Source: Arthrobacter sp. 18067
Lineage (GTDB): Bacteria; Actinomycetota; Actinomycetes; Actinomycetales; Micrococcaceae
Length of the DNA: 64,000 nucleotides
Reading direction: 5' to 3'
NCBI RefSeq assembly: GCF_902706295.1
Contig: NZ_CACSJJ010000012.1
Coordinates: 100,858-164,857, forward strand
Every line of letters begins with the position of its first letter. The stretch's first letter is position 1. A program made the position numbers and the translations under genes. Of the stretch, positions 28,609 through 37,045 are shown one piece after another. The notes under the pieces were generated by a model. That model was not told the DNA's origin and did no database searches. It saw only the letters and a program-made list of their open reading frames with translations.

Positions 28609-29295
28609 CTATTTGGGCATCAGCACTGAGTCGATCAGGTAGACCGTGGCGTTGGCGGTCTGGACGCCACCGCAGATCACATTGGCGCCGTCAACTGTGA
28701 GTGCGTCCTTGGTGCCGGCTACGGTCACTTCGCCACCCTGGACAGTCTTGTGGGTGCCGACGATCTGGTCCGGGGTCAGCTGACCGGGGACTACGTGGTA
28801 GGTGAGGATCTTGCTCAGCAGGGCATCGTCCGTCTTGAGCGTTTCGATCGTTGCAGGGTCGATCTTGGCGAAGGCGTCGTCAACCGGTGCGAACACCGTG
28901 AATTCGCTGCCGTTCAGGGTGGAAACCAGGTCCACCTTGGGGTTGAGCTTGCCCGAGACCGCGGCGGTCAGGGTCTTGAGCAGCGGGTTGTTCGATGCTG
29001 CTACGGCTACCGGGTCCTGGGCCATGCCCATTACCGAACCGGCACCGTCCGGAACCTGTGCGGCGTAACCGGCGCAGCCGGGGCCCACAAGGTTAGCGGC
29101 CGGATCCATGGCGGCACTGCTCATGGCGGAAGCCGACGGCGAAGCAGACGGCATTGCCGACGACGACTCCGGCGCGGAGGACGGAGCTGCCGACGAGGAT
29201 GAAGGTGTGCTGGAACCACCACAGGCAGTGAGTCCGAGAAGGGCGGCTGCAGTGAGGCCAACGAAGGCGAGGGCGGGGCGCTTTGTGGACAACAT
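28609..29295 (-). CDS. Fasciclin-domain lipoprotein
   Basis: A 228-residue secreted lipoprotein. The signal peptide ends in the lipobox LTAC (Cys25), followed by a Ser/Ala/Pro-rich spacer to about residue 65 and one fasciclin (FAS1) domain. FAS1 motifs are visible: [15 protein letters not shown] and [15 protein letters not shown], and the C-terminal IDSVLMPK. This domain mediates adhesion and is related to mycobacterial MPT70/MPT83. ATG at 29295 has AAGGAG seven bases upstream. It converges on the BCCT operon across the terminator at 28550-28587. The function is not deducible beyond surface exposure. Confidence 0.92.
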   Translation of the reverse strand: MLSTKRPALAFVGLTAAALLGLTACGGSSTPSSSSAAPSSAPESSSAMPSASPSASAMSSAAMDPAANLVGPGCAGYAAQVPDGAGSVMGMAQDPVAVAASNNPLLKTLTAAVSGKLNPKVDLVSTLNGSEFTVFAPVDDAFAKIDPATIETLKTDDALLSKILTYHVVPGQLTPDQIVGTHKTVQGGEVTVAGTKDALTVDGANVICGGVQTANATVYLIDSVLMPK

Positions 29296-29486
29296 GTCAT
29301 TCTCCTTGTTTTTGGATCCAGGGCGTTGGGTCCATTGGGTAGTGGGACACGGTCTGCAAGTGCGGCTTTTGCTTCACCAGCGGTTTGTGTCTCACCAGCT
29401 ATTCGGAGGATGGGACGGGGTGGATGGGTGCGGATTGAAAAACTTTTTAAAACGAGCCACTCGGGGCCCGGCTCCGCGTTCCGCTG

Positions 29487-29550
29487 GACGTTGGATAGGG
29501 GCCGTGCCCGCTTCGCGATGTCCGCCACGCCGCAGCCCCTATCCAACGTC
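29487..29550. repeat. Large perfect inverted repeat, 16-bp arms
   Basis: GACGTTGGATAGGGGC (29487-29502) and GCCCCTATCCAACGTC (29535-29550) match perfectly with a 32-base loop. It lies in the 267-base gap between the VOC gene (stop at 29563) and the fasciclin gene. It could be the VOC terminator, but the stem is longer than needed and lacks a T-run, so a REP-like element is possible. Confidence 0.75.
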
Positions 29551-29562
29551 CGCCTTCCCCGT

Positions 29563-29937
29563 TTAGAAGTACGGCTTGGTGATCAGCTCAAGTGCGTGGC
29601 CAGAGGGGTCCTTGAAGTAGACCCCGCGGCCGCCGTGTTCCGTGTTTGTCTCGCCCGGGCGGGTCATCTGAGGATCCGCCCAATGGTCGACGCCGGCACT
29701 TACCAGACGGTCGTAGGCACGGTCGAAGTGGGCGTCATCAACCAGGAACGCGTAGTGCTGCATCTGGATCTCGACCGGGGGCTCGGCGAATTGGAGCATC
29801 ACGCCGCCAGCCAGTGAGAGGTTGGTGAACGGCCCCCAGGTGGGGGCCTCGTCCGCTTCGAGAATGGAACGGTAGAACCCGGCTGACGCCGAGCGGTCGA
29901 GCGAAGCGATGATGGTGTGGTTGAAAAGAGCAGGCAT
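29563..29937 (-). CDS. VOC/glyoxalase-family protein
   Basis: A 124-residue single-module vicinal-oxygen-chelate protein: FNHTIIASLDRSASAGFYRS at the start, HYAFLVDDAHFDRAYDRL in the middle and GRGVYFKDPSGHALELIT at the end. The first histidine and the glutamate of the last motif fit two of the family metal ligands. ATG at 29937 has AAAGGAG eight bases upstream and is preferred to the longer frame to 29985. The family covers lyases, dioxygenases and antibiotic-binding proteins, so the activity is open. It is divergent from the acetyltransferase gene. Confidence 0.85.
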   Translation of the reverse strand: MPALFNHTIIASLDRSASAGFYRSILEADEAPTWGPFTNLSLAGGVMLQFAEPPVEIQMQHYAFLVDDAHFDRAYDRLVSAGVDHWADPQMTRPGETNTEHGGRGVYFKDPSGHALELITKPYF

Positions 29938-30162
29938 GCAAAACTCCTTTGTATGTGGGGTCAGTTCGATGGGCTGGGAGTTCATCGATCCACAAGGAGG
30001 TGCGCGTGCGGCGCCAGCGCTTGGGCTGGCAGAGCGCGTCAGAGGTCGGCCGGGTAGCCGATCCGTGCAGGGCTGTAGCCCGATCCGGTCATCACGTCCG
30101 CCAGTCTAGCGTGATCAGCTGTCTCTGGCGGAGCGGCGGAACCCAATGACAGGATGGACCGC

Positions 30163-30744
30163 ATGGCTATCGAGGTTCGACCCGCGACGGTGTTCGATGA
30201 CGTCAAGACCATGGTGGGGCCCAAGAGCCCCAACTCCAACGTGTGCTGGTGCCTGAGTTACAGGATCCCGTCCAAACTGAACCAGGAACTCCAAAAACAG
30301 GACCGTGGAAAGTACGTCAAGAAGCTGGTGGCCGAAGACCCGCCTCCCGGCGTTTTGGCCTACGACGGCGACGAAGTAGTCGGGTGGGCAGCGGTCCACC
30401 CGCGTGCGGACACCAGTTTCGCGAAGAACCGGAAGATCCCCCACGTTGACGACGCCGAGGTGTGGTCGGTGTGGTGCATCCGGGTCAGGCCCGGGCATCG
30501 CGGCAAAGGCATTTCCCATGAACTCCTGCGCGGAGCCATCGACTTTGCCAAGAGCAACGGAGCCCCCGCACTGGAGGGCTACCCCGTGGATAACAAGGGC
30601 GGAAAAGTGGATCTGACCATGGCCTATGTGGGGACGCGGAAGCTGTTCGAGAAGGCCGGCTTCAAGAAGGTGGCTGAGACTACCTCAGTGCTCAACGGCT
30701 TCCCGAGGGTCCTGATGCGGCTGGACCTCCGCCAACCCAACTAA
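30163..30744 (+). CDS. GNAT-family N-acetyltransferase
   Basis: A GNAT fold protein of 193 residues. The acetyl-CoA loop is in the block around RVRPGHRGKGISHELLRGAI, preceded by VWSVWCIRV, and the C-terminal GTRKLFEKAGFKKVAET strand-helix closes the fold. The N-terminus has an uncommon Cys pair, NVCWCLSYR, seen in a GNAT subgroup of unknown substrate. ATG at 30163 is chosen with AGGATGG before it; ATG at 30154 is equally in frame. It ends one base before the stop of the IclR gene on the opposite strand. No partner gene hints at a substrate. Confidence 0.82.
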   Translation: MAIEVRPATVFDDVKTMVGPKSPNSNVCWCLSYRIPSKLNQELQKQDRGKYVKKLVAEDPPPGVLAYDGDEVVGWAAVHPRADTSFAKNRKIPHVDDAEVWSVWCIRVRPGHRGKGISHELLRGAIDFAKSNGAPALEGYPVDNKGGKVDLTMAYVGTRKLFEKAGFKKVAETTSVLNGFPRVLMRLDLRQPN

Positions 30745-30745
30745 G

Positions 30746-31510
30746 TCAGGCGCCTTGCAACCGCGCCGTCATTCGGTGCGCCTCCTCGAGCAACAGCTTC
30801 CCGAGGAATTCCTGACGGTCCGGACGGAAACGGGGTTCAATTCCCGTCAAGGAAAGTGCCCATGCCGGCCGGCCTTGCTGGTCAAAGACGGCGGCGCCCA
30901 TCCCCCAGCTTCCTTCCAGGATCAGCCCGGGATTAACGGAATAGCCTGCCAGCCGGGTCTGCGACAGGTTATTCCGCACTACGTCCGCAGGATGCCCTTC
31001 AGCAAAGTCGCCCGCATGCGCCGGCCAGTCCGTCAACAGAGACTCCTGTTCTTCGGAAGACAGGAAAGCCATGATGGCCGTACCCGCTGACGCCACGCCC
31101 AGCGGGAAGCGCACGCCCTCGTGGAGCACGAATGAACGCACCGGGAACGAGCCCTCTTCCCGCAGGACACACACGGTCTCGTTCCCGCGACGGATGGAGA
31201 AAAATGCGCTCTCGCCCGTCTCCGCAGCGAGCCTGCGCAGGGACGGCCGGGCAATGTCCTCCATGGGAAAACGAGCCGCCGCCACCGATCCCAGCAGGAA
31301 GACCTCCGGGCCCAGCACCCATTTTCCGGAGCTCGAATGGTGTTCAAGGAGCCCCTCAGCGGCCAGCGAGGTCAGCAGCCGGTGAACCGTTGGCCTGGTC
31401 AGCCCTGATTCGCGCACCAAGCCCGCCAACGACGTGCCCTCGGGCTTCCGACCGACCAGGCGCAGCAACAAGGCCACTCGGCCCACCACCTGGGCTCCTT
31501 GTACTGCCAC
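30746..31510 (-). CDS. IclR-family regulator of the scoAB-thiolase operon
   Basis: A 254-residue IclR protein: helix-turn-helix SLAGLVRESGLTRPTVHRLL near residues 27-46, then an effector domain with FPLGVASAGTAIMAFLS and YSVNPGLILEGSWGMGAAVF. GTG at 31510 has AGGAGG six bases upstream. It is divergent from scoA. Two copies of TCCACAANNTGGA lie in the gap, each just past the -10 of one of the two promoters, which is what autorepression plus repression of scoAB would look like. The effector is probably a keto acid or its aromatic precursor; that is inference. Confidence 0.88.
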   Translation of the reverse strand: MAVQGAQVVGRVALLLRLVGRKPEGTSLAGLVRESGLTRPTVHRLLTSLAAEGLLEHHSSSGKWVLGPEVFLLGSVAAARFPMEDIARPSLRRLAAETGESAFFSIRRGNETVCVLREEGSFPVRSFVLHEGVRFPLGVASAGTAIMAFLSSEEQESLLTDWPAHAGDFAEGHPADVVRNNLSQTRLAGYSVNPGLILEGSWGMGAAVFDQQGRPAWALSLTGIEPRFRPDRQEFLGKLLLEEAHRMTARLQGA

Positions 31511-31531
31511 GGCATCCTCCTGAAGATTTCA

Positions 31532-31544
31532 TCCACAATATGGA
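31532..31544. promoter_or_regulatory. IclR operator copy 1 (gene-proximal to iclR)
   Basis: TCCACAATATGGA, an imperfect palindrome lying nine bases downstream of the -10 of the iclR promoter and 21 bases before its GTG. Matches the copy at 31642-31654 in 11 of 13 positions. Confidence 0.65.
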
Positions 31545-31552
31545 CACCTGCA

Positions 31553-31581
31553 AGCGTAGCGTCCACACCATGAGTAGCCAA
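31553..31581 (-). promoter_or_regulatory. Promoter of the iclR gene
   Basis: On the minus strand TTGGCT (31581-31576), a 17-base spacer, then TACGCT (31558-31553). A GTCCACACC half-site lies in the spacer. Transcription should start near 31545, inside operator copy 1. Confidence 0.6.
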
Positions 31582-31593
31582 CACCACCGGCCG

Positions 31594-31622
31594 TTGACCC
31601 CACCCCCTGAGAACCCTAGGCT
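31594..31622 (+). promoter_or_regulatory. Promoter of the scoA operon
   Basis: TTGACC (31594-31599), a 17-base spacer and TAGGCT (31617-31622). The expected start is near 31630, 12 bases before operator copy 2, so a bound regulator would block initiation or elongation. Confidence 0.65.
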
Positions 31623-31641
31623 CCAAGACAGAGACAATCAG

Positions 31642-31654
31642 TCCACAAAGTGGA
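31642..31654. promoter_or_regulatory. IclR operator copy 2 (scoA side)
   Basis: TCCACAAAGTGGA, nearly a perfect palindrome (TCCAC-AAA-GTGGA), 34 bases before the scoA start and just downstream of the scoA -10 box. Confidence 0.68.
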
Positions 31655-31687
31655 TACTAATCAGCCACGCTCAATGAGGAGTCCAGA

Positions 31688-32404
31688 ATGTCCATGATCC
31701 ACGCGAGCGCAGCCCAGGCGCTCCATGACCTGATGGCAGACGGCTTGACCATCGCCGTCGGGGGCTTTGGCCTCAGCGGTATCCCCGCGGACCTGATCGA
31801 CGCCGTCCGTGAATCCGGCGCCAAGGACCTCACCATCGTCTCGAACAACATGGGCGTAGACGGCAAGGGCCTGGGCGTGCTGATCGAAGCGGGCCAGGTC
31901 CGGAAGGTCATCGCGTCCTATGTCGGCGAGAACAAACTCTTCGCGGAGCAATACCTCGCCGGGCAGCTCGAGGTCGAGTTCACCCCGCAGGGTACGCTGG
32001 CTGAGCGCCTCCGCGCCGGCGGCGCAGGCATCCCTGCCTTCTACACGCGGACCGGCGTGGGCACCTTGGTTGCCGAAGGCAAGCCGCTGGAAGAGTTCGA
32101 CGGCGTCACGTACGTCCGCGAGCGCGCCATTACCGCCGACGTCGCGCTGGTCCACGCCCACACGGCCGATACATACGGCAACCTGATCTACCGCTATACC
32201 GCGCGGAACTTCAATCCCGTAGTCGCCACAGCAGGCAAGGTGACCATCGCAGAGGCCGAAGTCATCGTGCAGCCGGGTGAGCTGGACCCCAACCACATCG
32301 TTACCCCGGGCGTCTACGTACAGCGGCTGGTGCAGGCGAGCGATCGCGTCAAAGACATCGAACAGCGTACGGTCCGGCCGCGACGCGAATCCCTCACGGT
32401 TTAG
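31688..32404 (+). CDS. scoA: 3-oxoacid CoA-transferase, subunit A
   Basis: A 238-residue alpha subunit of a family I CoA-transferase that moves CoA from succinyl-CoA onto acetoacetate or a similar 3-oxoacid. The motif [21 protein letters not shown] near residue 20 is the subunit's CoA-site signature, and [19 protein letters not shown] follows. ATG at 31688 has GAGGAG seven bases upstream. It is first in a three-gene operon with scoB and a thiolase; together they would turn a ketoacid into acyl-CoA and then cleave it. 3-oxoadipate CoA-transferase (PcaI) is a close alternative, but no other pca genes are present. Confidence 0.88.
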   Translation: MSMIHASAAQALHDLMADGLTIAVGGFGLSGIPADLIDAVRESGAKDLTIVSNNMGVDGKGLGVLIEAGQVRKVIASYVGENKLFAEQYLAGQLEVEFTPQGTLAERLRAGGAGIPAFYTRTGVGTLVAEGKPLEEFDGVTYVRERAITADVALVHAHTADTYGNLIYRYTARNFNPVVATAGKVTIAEAEVIVQPGELDPNHIVTPGVYVQRLVQASDRVKDIEQRTVRPRRESLTV

Positions 32405-32423
32405 AAGCAAGGAGAACATCACC

Positions 32424-33119
32424 ATGGCATGGACACGCGACGAAATGGCAGCGATTGCGGCCGAAGAACTGAACGACGGCGACTACGTCAACCTCGGCAT
32501 CGGCATCCCCACGTTGGTGGCCAACAACCTGCCCGACGGCGTGCGGGTGGTCCTCCAGAGCGAGAACGGCCTGCTCGGCATGGGCCCCTTCCCCTACGAA
32601 GGCGAGGAAGACGCAGACCTTATTAACGCCGGGAAGCAGACCGTCACCATCACTCCCGGCGGCAGCATCTTCGACTCCGCCACCTCGTTCGGCATGATCC
32701 GCGGCGGGCACGTGAAAGTTGCCATCCTGGGTGCCATGCAAGTGTCCGGCAGCGGCGACCTCGCCAACTGGACCATCCCCGGCAAGATGGTTAAGGGCAT
32801 GGGCGGGGCCATGGACTTGGTAGCCGGGACACCGCGTGTTGTGGTCCTCACCGAGCACAACGCCAAGGACGGCTCCGCCAAGATCGTCAGCGAATGCACC
32901 CTCCCGCTGACGGGCCTCCAGTGCGTTGACCGGATCATCACGGACCTCGCCGTTTTCGACATCGTGCCGATCGAAGAAACGCACGACGGCGGCACTCGCC
33001 TCCTGCTGACACGCCTCGCCCCTGGCGTCACAGTGGAAGAGATCCGGAGCAAGACCGAGGCCGGGTTTGCAGTGGCGCTCGAGTCTGAAGAACACACACT
33101 CGAAGGAGCGAACGCATGA
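32424..33119 (+). CDS. scoB: 3-oxoacid CoA-transferase, subunit B
   Basis: A 231-residue beta subunit. The catalytic glutamate is in [16 protein letters not shown], the family's SENG motif, and [13 protein letters not shown] comes earlier. [19 protein letters not shown] region and the tail [17 protein letters not shown] are normal. The long upstream frame is ignored: ATG at 32424 has AAGGAG nine bases before it and lies 19 bases after the scoA stop. Its own stop overlaps the thiolase start as ATGA, so the three proteins are likely made in fixed ratio. Confidence 0.9.
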   Translation: MAWTRDEMAAIAAEELNDGDYVNLGIGIPTLVANNLPDGVRVVLQSENGLLGMGPFPYEGEEDADLINAGKQTVTITPGGSIFDSATSFGMIRGGHVKVAILGAMQVSGSGDLANWTIPGKMVKGMGGAMDLVAGTPRVVVLTEHNAKDGSAKIVSECTLPLTGLQCVDRIITDLAVFDIVPIEETHDGGTRLLLTRLAPGVTVEEIRSKTEAGFAVALESEEHTLEGANA

Positions 33120-34318
33120 GCCTGAAAGACCAGTTCGGCAAGGACATCCTGCTCACCGGATGGGGACACAGCAAGTTCGGCAAGCTGACGGATGACACCC
33201 TGGAATCACTGATCGTCCAGGTTACGGGGGAAGCAATCAATAACTCCGGGTTGGATCCCAAGGACATCGACGAGATCTACCTCGGCCAGTTCAATTCCGG
33301 CATGCAGCCCCTGGGCTTCACGTCGTCCCTGGCGCTCCAACTCTCAGCGGACCTGGCCAATGTTCCCGCCACCCGCACTGAGAACGCCTGCGCTTCAGGA
33401 TCCGCGGCGTTCCAGCAGGGCGTGAAAGCAGTGCTCGCCGGAACGGCGCGCAACGTGCTGGTGATCGGTGCCGAGAAGATGACCGACGCCGGCGCGGATG
33501 TGGTGGGAGCAGCCCTCCTCGGTGCTTCCTATGAAATGGCCGGCAAGGCGTCCAGCACCGGATTCACGGGATTGTTCGCAGAGGTGGCCAAGCACTACGA
33601 CAAACGCTACGGGGTAAAGATAGCGGGTGAATCCCTTGGCGACGTCCTCGGTTCCATCGCCGCCAAGAACCACCACAACGGCATGGACAACCCCTACGCA
33701 CAGATGCACCGCGACTTCGGCGTTGAGTTCTGCCGGACCATTTCCGACAAGAACCCCATGGTGGCCGAGCCTTTGCGCCGCACGGACTGTTCGCCGGTGT
33801 CGGACGGTGCGGCCGCCGTCGTGCTCTCGACGTCGGCAACCGGGGGCACAACCGCACCTGTGCGCTTGGCTGGTTTTGGCCACGCGAACGACTTCTTCCC
33901 GGCCGAGAAGCGCGATCCCACCGAATTCGCCGCCACCAGGGCATCGTGGGAGCGTGCATTCGCCATGGCAGGCGTCGGCATCGAGGGGTTGGATTTCGCC
34001 GAGGTGCACGACTGCTTCACCATCGCCGAGCTCATCATGTACGAGGCCATGGGGCTGGCACCACGCGGCGAAGGCAGCCGTGCCGTCCAGGAGGGCTGGG
34101 TCTACAAGGACGGCAAGCTGCCCATCAACGTCTCCGGCGGCCTGAAAGCGAAGGGCCACCCCGTGGGCGCCACGGGTGTGTCGCAGCACGTCATCGCGGC
34201 CATGCAACTCACGGGCACGGCTGGGGATATGCAACTGCCGAACGCCCGTCGTGGCGCAGTCCAGAACATGGGCGGCGTGGGCATCGCGAACTACGTGAGC
34301 GTGCTGGAGGCCGTCTAA
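33116..34318 (+). CDS. Thiolase of the SCP-x/nonspecific lipid-transfer branch
   Basis: A 400-residue thiolase-fold enzyme. The nucleophilic cysteine is in [15 protein letters not shown], a second conserved site in [17 protein letters not shown], and the C-terminal [18 protein letters not shown] supplies the last active-site residues. The HDCFT and GGLKAKGHP forms belong to the SCP2/SCP-x branch rather than classical biosynthetic acetoacetyl-CoA thiolases, which hold a different second cysteine motif. In this operon it should cleave the 3-oxoacyl-CoA made by ScoAB. Chain length or branched substrate is unknown. The start overlaps scoB by four bases. Confidence 0.87.
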   Translation: MSLKDQFGKDILLTGWGHSKFGKLTDDTLESLIVQVTGEAINNSGLDPKDIDEIYLGQFNSGMQPLGFTSSLALQLSADLANVPATRTENACASGSAAFQQGVKAVLAGTARNVLVIGAEKMTDAGADVVGAALLGASYEMAGKASSTGFTGLFAEVAKHYDKRYGVKIAGESLGDVLGSIAAKNHHNGMDNPYAQMHRDFGVEFCRTISDKNPMVAEPLRRTDCSPVSDGAAAVVLSTSATGGTTAPVRLAGFGHANDFFPAEKRDPTEFAATRASWERAFAMAGVGIEGLDFAEVHDCFTIAELIMYEAMGLAPRGEGSRAVQEGWVYKDGKLPINVSGGLKAKGHPVGATGVSQHVIAAMQLTGTAGDMQLPNARRGAVQNMGGVGIANYVSVLEAV

Positions 34319-34325
34319 CCCAAGT

Positions 34326-34377
34326 AGGTCGCAGCACTGCGCGTTTTGAGGGCTCATAACGCACTCTGCTGCGACCT
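34326..34377. repeat. Long imperfect inverted repeat after the thiolase
   Basis: AGGTCGCAGCA (34326-34336) pairs perfectly with TGCTGCGACCT (34367-34377), and the inner CTGCGCGTT pairs mostly with AACGCACTC. It lies eight bases after the thiolase stop and eight before the stop of the converging ankyrin gene, so it probably serves both as a terminator; the length also allows a REP-type repeat. Confidence 0.7.
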
Positions 34378-34384
34378 GGTTGAG

Positions 34385-35092
34385 TCAGCGGCCGCGGATC
34401 AGTGCCGCTATGTCCATGAACCCGAGCCGCTCTGCGTTCTGCAGAGCGGTTCGGCCTTGGGGGTCACGGATATCCGGGTTGGCTCCGGCCGCAAGGAGTT
34501 GCCGCACCACGTCCTGCTGGTTGGGTCCGCCGTTGTTGAGCAGGATGGCTTCCTGCATGGCGGTCCAGCCCAGGTTGTTCACGTGGTCCACAGGAACGCC
34601 GGCCGCGATGAGGATACGCACGGTGTCCGTATGCCCGTGCTCGCTCGCCGGGATCAGGGCCGTGCCGCCGTACCGGTTGGTGCTGCGCACGTCCGCTCCA
34701 GCGGCCAAGGTCAGCTGCAGGACCTCGTTGAATCCTTCGGCTCCCGCGTACAGGAAGGCTGAGTCCTGGATGTCGTCCTTGGCGTTGACGCTGCCGCCGG
34801 CCGCGATCAGTTCGCGGACCTTCACAACATCGTTGGCTTTCGCAGCGAGGATCAGGAGTCGGTCGGTTTCGATTTGAGCCTCCGATGAGAGTTTGGGCGG
34901 CAACGCAGCTGGGGTAGAAGGCGCCGCGGAGCTGGAAGGCGACGCGGCCGCCGTCGTGCTTGATGCAGTGGCGCCCGACGGCGACGGGTCACCAGACGAC
35001 GACGGCGCGCAGCCCGCCACGAGCCCGGCGATCAGCAAACCCGCACCGATGACCGAACCCGCAGCCAGGCCGCGCCCGTTCAGGGAATTCAT
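34385..35092 (-). CDS. Ankyrin-repeat lipoprotein
   Basis: A 235-residue surface lipoprotein. The signal sequence ends at the lipobox AGLVAGC, followed by a Ser/Thr/Pro/Ala-rich spacer, then four to five ankyrin repeats; typical units are GGTALIPASEHGHTDTVRIL and GRTALQNAERLGFMDIAALI. ATG at 35092 lies just 10 bases after the stop of the HbpS-like gene upstream, so the two are co-transcribed; no strong ribosome site is seen, consistent with coupling. Bacterial periplasmic ankyrin proteins often accompany catalases or redox proteins. Here the partner is a haem-binding family protein. Confidence 0.88.
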   Translation of the reverse strand: MNSLNGRGLAAGSVIGAGLLIAGLVAGCAPSSSGDPSPSGATASSTTAAASPSSSAAPSTPAALPPKLSSEAQIETDRLLILAAKANDVVKVRELIAAGGSVNAKDDIQDSAFLYAGAEGFNEVLQLTLAAGADVRSTNRYGGTALIPASEHGHTDTVRILIAAGVPVDHVNNLGWTAMQEAILLNNGGPNQQDVVRQLLAAGANPDIRDPQGRTALQNAERLGFMDIAALIRGR

Positions 35093-35102
35093 ACCGTCGA
35101 GG

Positions 35103-35675
35103 CTACTTGGCAGCCGCGGCCAAGGCATCTGCGCCGGCTGTGGCGCATGCCTCGTCGAGGGCGCCGTCGGGTGCTCCGCCGACTCCGATGCCCGCAACCG
35201 AGACACCGTTGACCTTCAGCGGGACGCCGCCGGCCAGGAACAGGGTGCCGGGGAGGTCTGCGATGGACGGGCCGTTGCCATTGATCCGCTTGGCGAGCTC
35301 GCTGGTGGGCGCACCGAATGCTGCGGCCGTGTAGGCCTTCTGCTTGGCCGCTTCGATGGTGTGCTCGGCGGCGTTATCACCGCGAAGGAGTGCCTGGACA
35401 GTGCCGAAACGGTCAACCAGGGCAACAGTCACGAAAGGCAGTTTGTCAGCCTGGCATTTGGCGAGCGCAGCGTTCACGGCCTTGCTCGAAGCTCCCACGG
35501 TGATGCGGTTCTGTGCAACCACGTTTTCCGGCGCAGGCTGAACGTCCGCAGCAACCTTTGCGGGGGCGGCAACCGGCGCCGCAGGTGCCACAGCATTGGC
35601 CACAGCCGTGACTCCACCGGTGAGCAACAGTGCTCCGGCAGCGGCGGCGGCGATCATCTTGTTGGACTTCTTCAC
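35103..35675 (-). CDS. Secreted HbpS/GlcG-type haem-binding family protein
   Basis: A 190-residue protein with a Sec signal (KKSNKMIAAAAAGALLLTG, likely cleaved near ANA) and a GlcG/HbpS (DUF336) domain: ALAKCQADKLPFVTVALVD, then DNAAEHTIEAAKQKAYTAA and GVPLKVNGVSVAGIGVGGA. GTG at 35675 is selected because AAGGAG stands seven bases upstream. In Streptomyces reticuli, HbpS binds haem outside the cell and tunes the sensor kinase SenS; here a kinase/regulator pair is divergent next door. Other members of the family belong to glycolate or propanediol loci, of which there is no trace here. Confidence 0.85.
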   Translation of the reverse strand: MKKSNKMIAAAAAGALLLTGGVTAVANAVAPAAPVAAPAKVAADVQPAPENVVAQNRITVGASSKAVNAALAKCQADKLPFVTVALVDRFGTVQALLRGDNAAEHTIEAAKQKAYTAAAFGAPTSELAKRINGNGPSIADLPGTLFLAGGVPLKVNGVSVAGIGVGGAPDGALDEACATAGADALAAAAK

Positions 35676-35815
35676 GGGTGTTCTCCTTCGGGACTGCACG
35701 GACATTCCGTGTACACATCCATGCTCCCGGGACGGCACCGCGGCCGCATCGGCCCTCGGCAGGTCCCGGGCTCATCCCTTCCGCCCGCCGTATCAGCCAA
35801 AAGGTGGAGAGACCA

Positions 35816-37045
35816 ATGACCGCGCGGCATCTAGCATGGGAAGAACGCCCTCAACGGAATCGGAAACGGGAACCACGCATGCCAGCAGCCGCTCCACGGC
35901 CGGATACAAGCAGCCGGATCGATGGCCGCATCGACGCCGTGGTGCACTCGGGTTTTGCCGTCCTGATGGTCGCTTCGGCGGTGCGCTACGTCATGCGGCA
36001 CTCCCCCGCGGACAACCTCTGGACCGTGGCGTTGGCGGCCGCAGTCTGTGCACTGTACGCCGTGACCGCGCTCCTGGCCCATCGGCGGCAACCCGGCGAA
36101 CGCAGGCGCCAGCTGTGGTTGGCGTGGATGATCGCTTTGGTTGCAGCGTGGGCCGCGTTGGTGGTGGTCGCCCCGAGCTTCGCGTGGTGTTCCTTCGCCA
36201 TCTTCTTCCTCACCCGGACGGCCTTCCGCGGGCCGGCCGCGTATGTGGCGGGCGGCGCAACAGTGGCCGCCACCGCCGTCGGACTCTTCCGGATGAGCGA
36301 GTGGACGGACGTTGCCATGCTCCTGGGCCCGCTCGCCGCCGGTGCCATGCTCACGTTGATCTACGACAAGATCGAGCGCGGCCAGGAGCAGCTTGCCGCA
36401 AGCGAACGGGAGGCCGGAATCGCCGCGGAGCGCGAGCGTGTTTCCCGCGAAATCCACGACACCGTCACCCAAGGCCTGGCCAGCAGCCTGCTCCTCCTGG
36501 AGGCAGCCCAGCGGTCCTGGCCCGATGCTGCGAACCCTGACGTGCGCAAGGCAACCGATGTGCTGCGACGAAACCTCGCCGACACCCGCAGCCTGGTTCA
36601 CGAACTCTCCGCCCCGGGCCTGGAGACCGCGCCCCTCCCCGAGGCGCTGGAACATGCGGCCCGTCAGTACGTTGACGCCATCCGCGTCCAAGTCACCGGC
36701 GATCCGCGGCTCCTTCCCTCCGAGGTGCGGCACGCCCTGCTGCGCGTGACCCAGAGTGCCGTGGCCAACATCAAACTGCACGCCCGCGCGGACCATGCCA
36801 GCGTGACGCTTGGGTACCTTCCGGATGCGGTGACCTTGGACGTGTTCGACGACGGCCGCGGCTTTGACCCCGGAGCGGTGCCGTCGCCGTCGGAAAAGGG
36901 CGGATACGGGCTGAGGGCCATGCGGCAACGGGTGGAACAGTTGGGCGGAGAATTATCTGTGGAAAGCGCGCCCGGTGAAGGCACCATTATCGCGGCGCAG
37001 CTGCCCGTCAGCCCGCCGGCCAGTTCTACCAAGGAGGCCCTGTGA
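35816..37045 (+). CDS. Membrane sensor histidine kinase (HisKA_3 type), SenS-like
   Basis: A 409-residue kinase. About five hydrophobic segments span residues 40-185 with short loops and no large extracellular domain, as in SenS. The dimerisation/phospho-acceptor helix reads ERERVSREIHDTVTQGLASS with His214, and the ATPase part has DVFDDGRGFDPG and GGYGLRAMRQR. The start ATG at 35816 is preceded by GGTGGAGAG; ATG at 35879 is an alternative. Its stop overlaps the response regulator start by GTGA. Placement opposite an HbpS-like gene suggests it senses haem, iron or redox stress through that partner. Confidence 0.87.
   Translation: MTARHLAWEERPQRNRKREPRMPAAAPRPDTSSRIDGRIDAVVHSGFAVLMVASAVRYVMRHSPADNLWTVALAAAVCALYAVTALLAHRRQPGERRRQLWLAWMIALVAAWAALVVVAPSFAWCSFAIFFLTRTAFRGPAAYVAGGATVAATAVGLFRMSEWTDVAMLLGPLAAGAMLTLIYDKIERGQEQLAASEREAGIAAERERVSREIHDTVTQGLASSLLLLEAAQRSWPDAANPDVRKATDVLRRNLADTRSLVHELSAPGLETAPLPEALEHAARQYVDAIRVQVTGDPRLLPSEVRHALLRVTQSAVANIKLHARADHASVTLGYLPDAVTLDVFDDGRGFDPGAVPSPSEKGGYGLRAMRQRVEQLGGELSVESAPGEGTIIAAQLPVSPPASSTKEAL

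Noticed and set aside
35831..36928. 365-residue minus frame opposite the sensor kinase
   Set aside because: The kinase has His box and ATPase motifs in the plus frame; the mirror frame has none.
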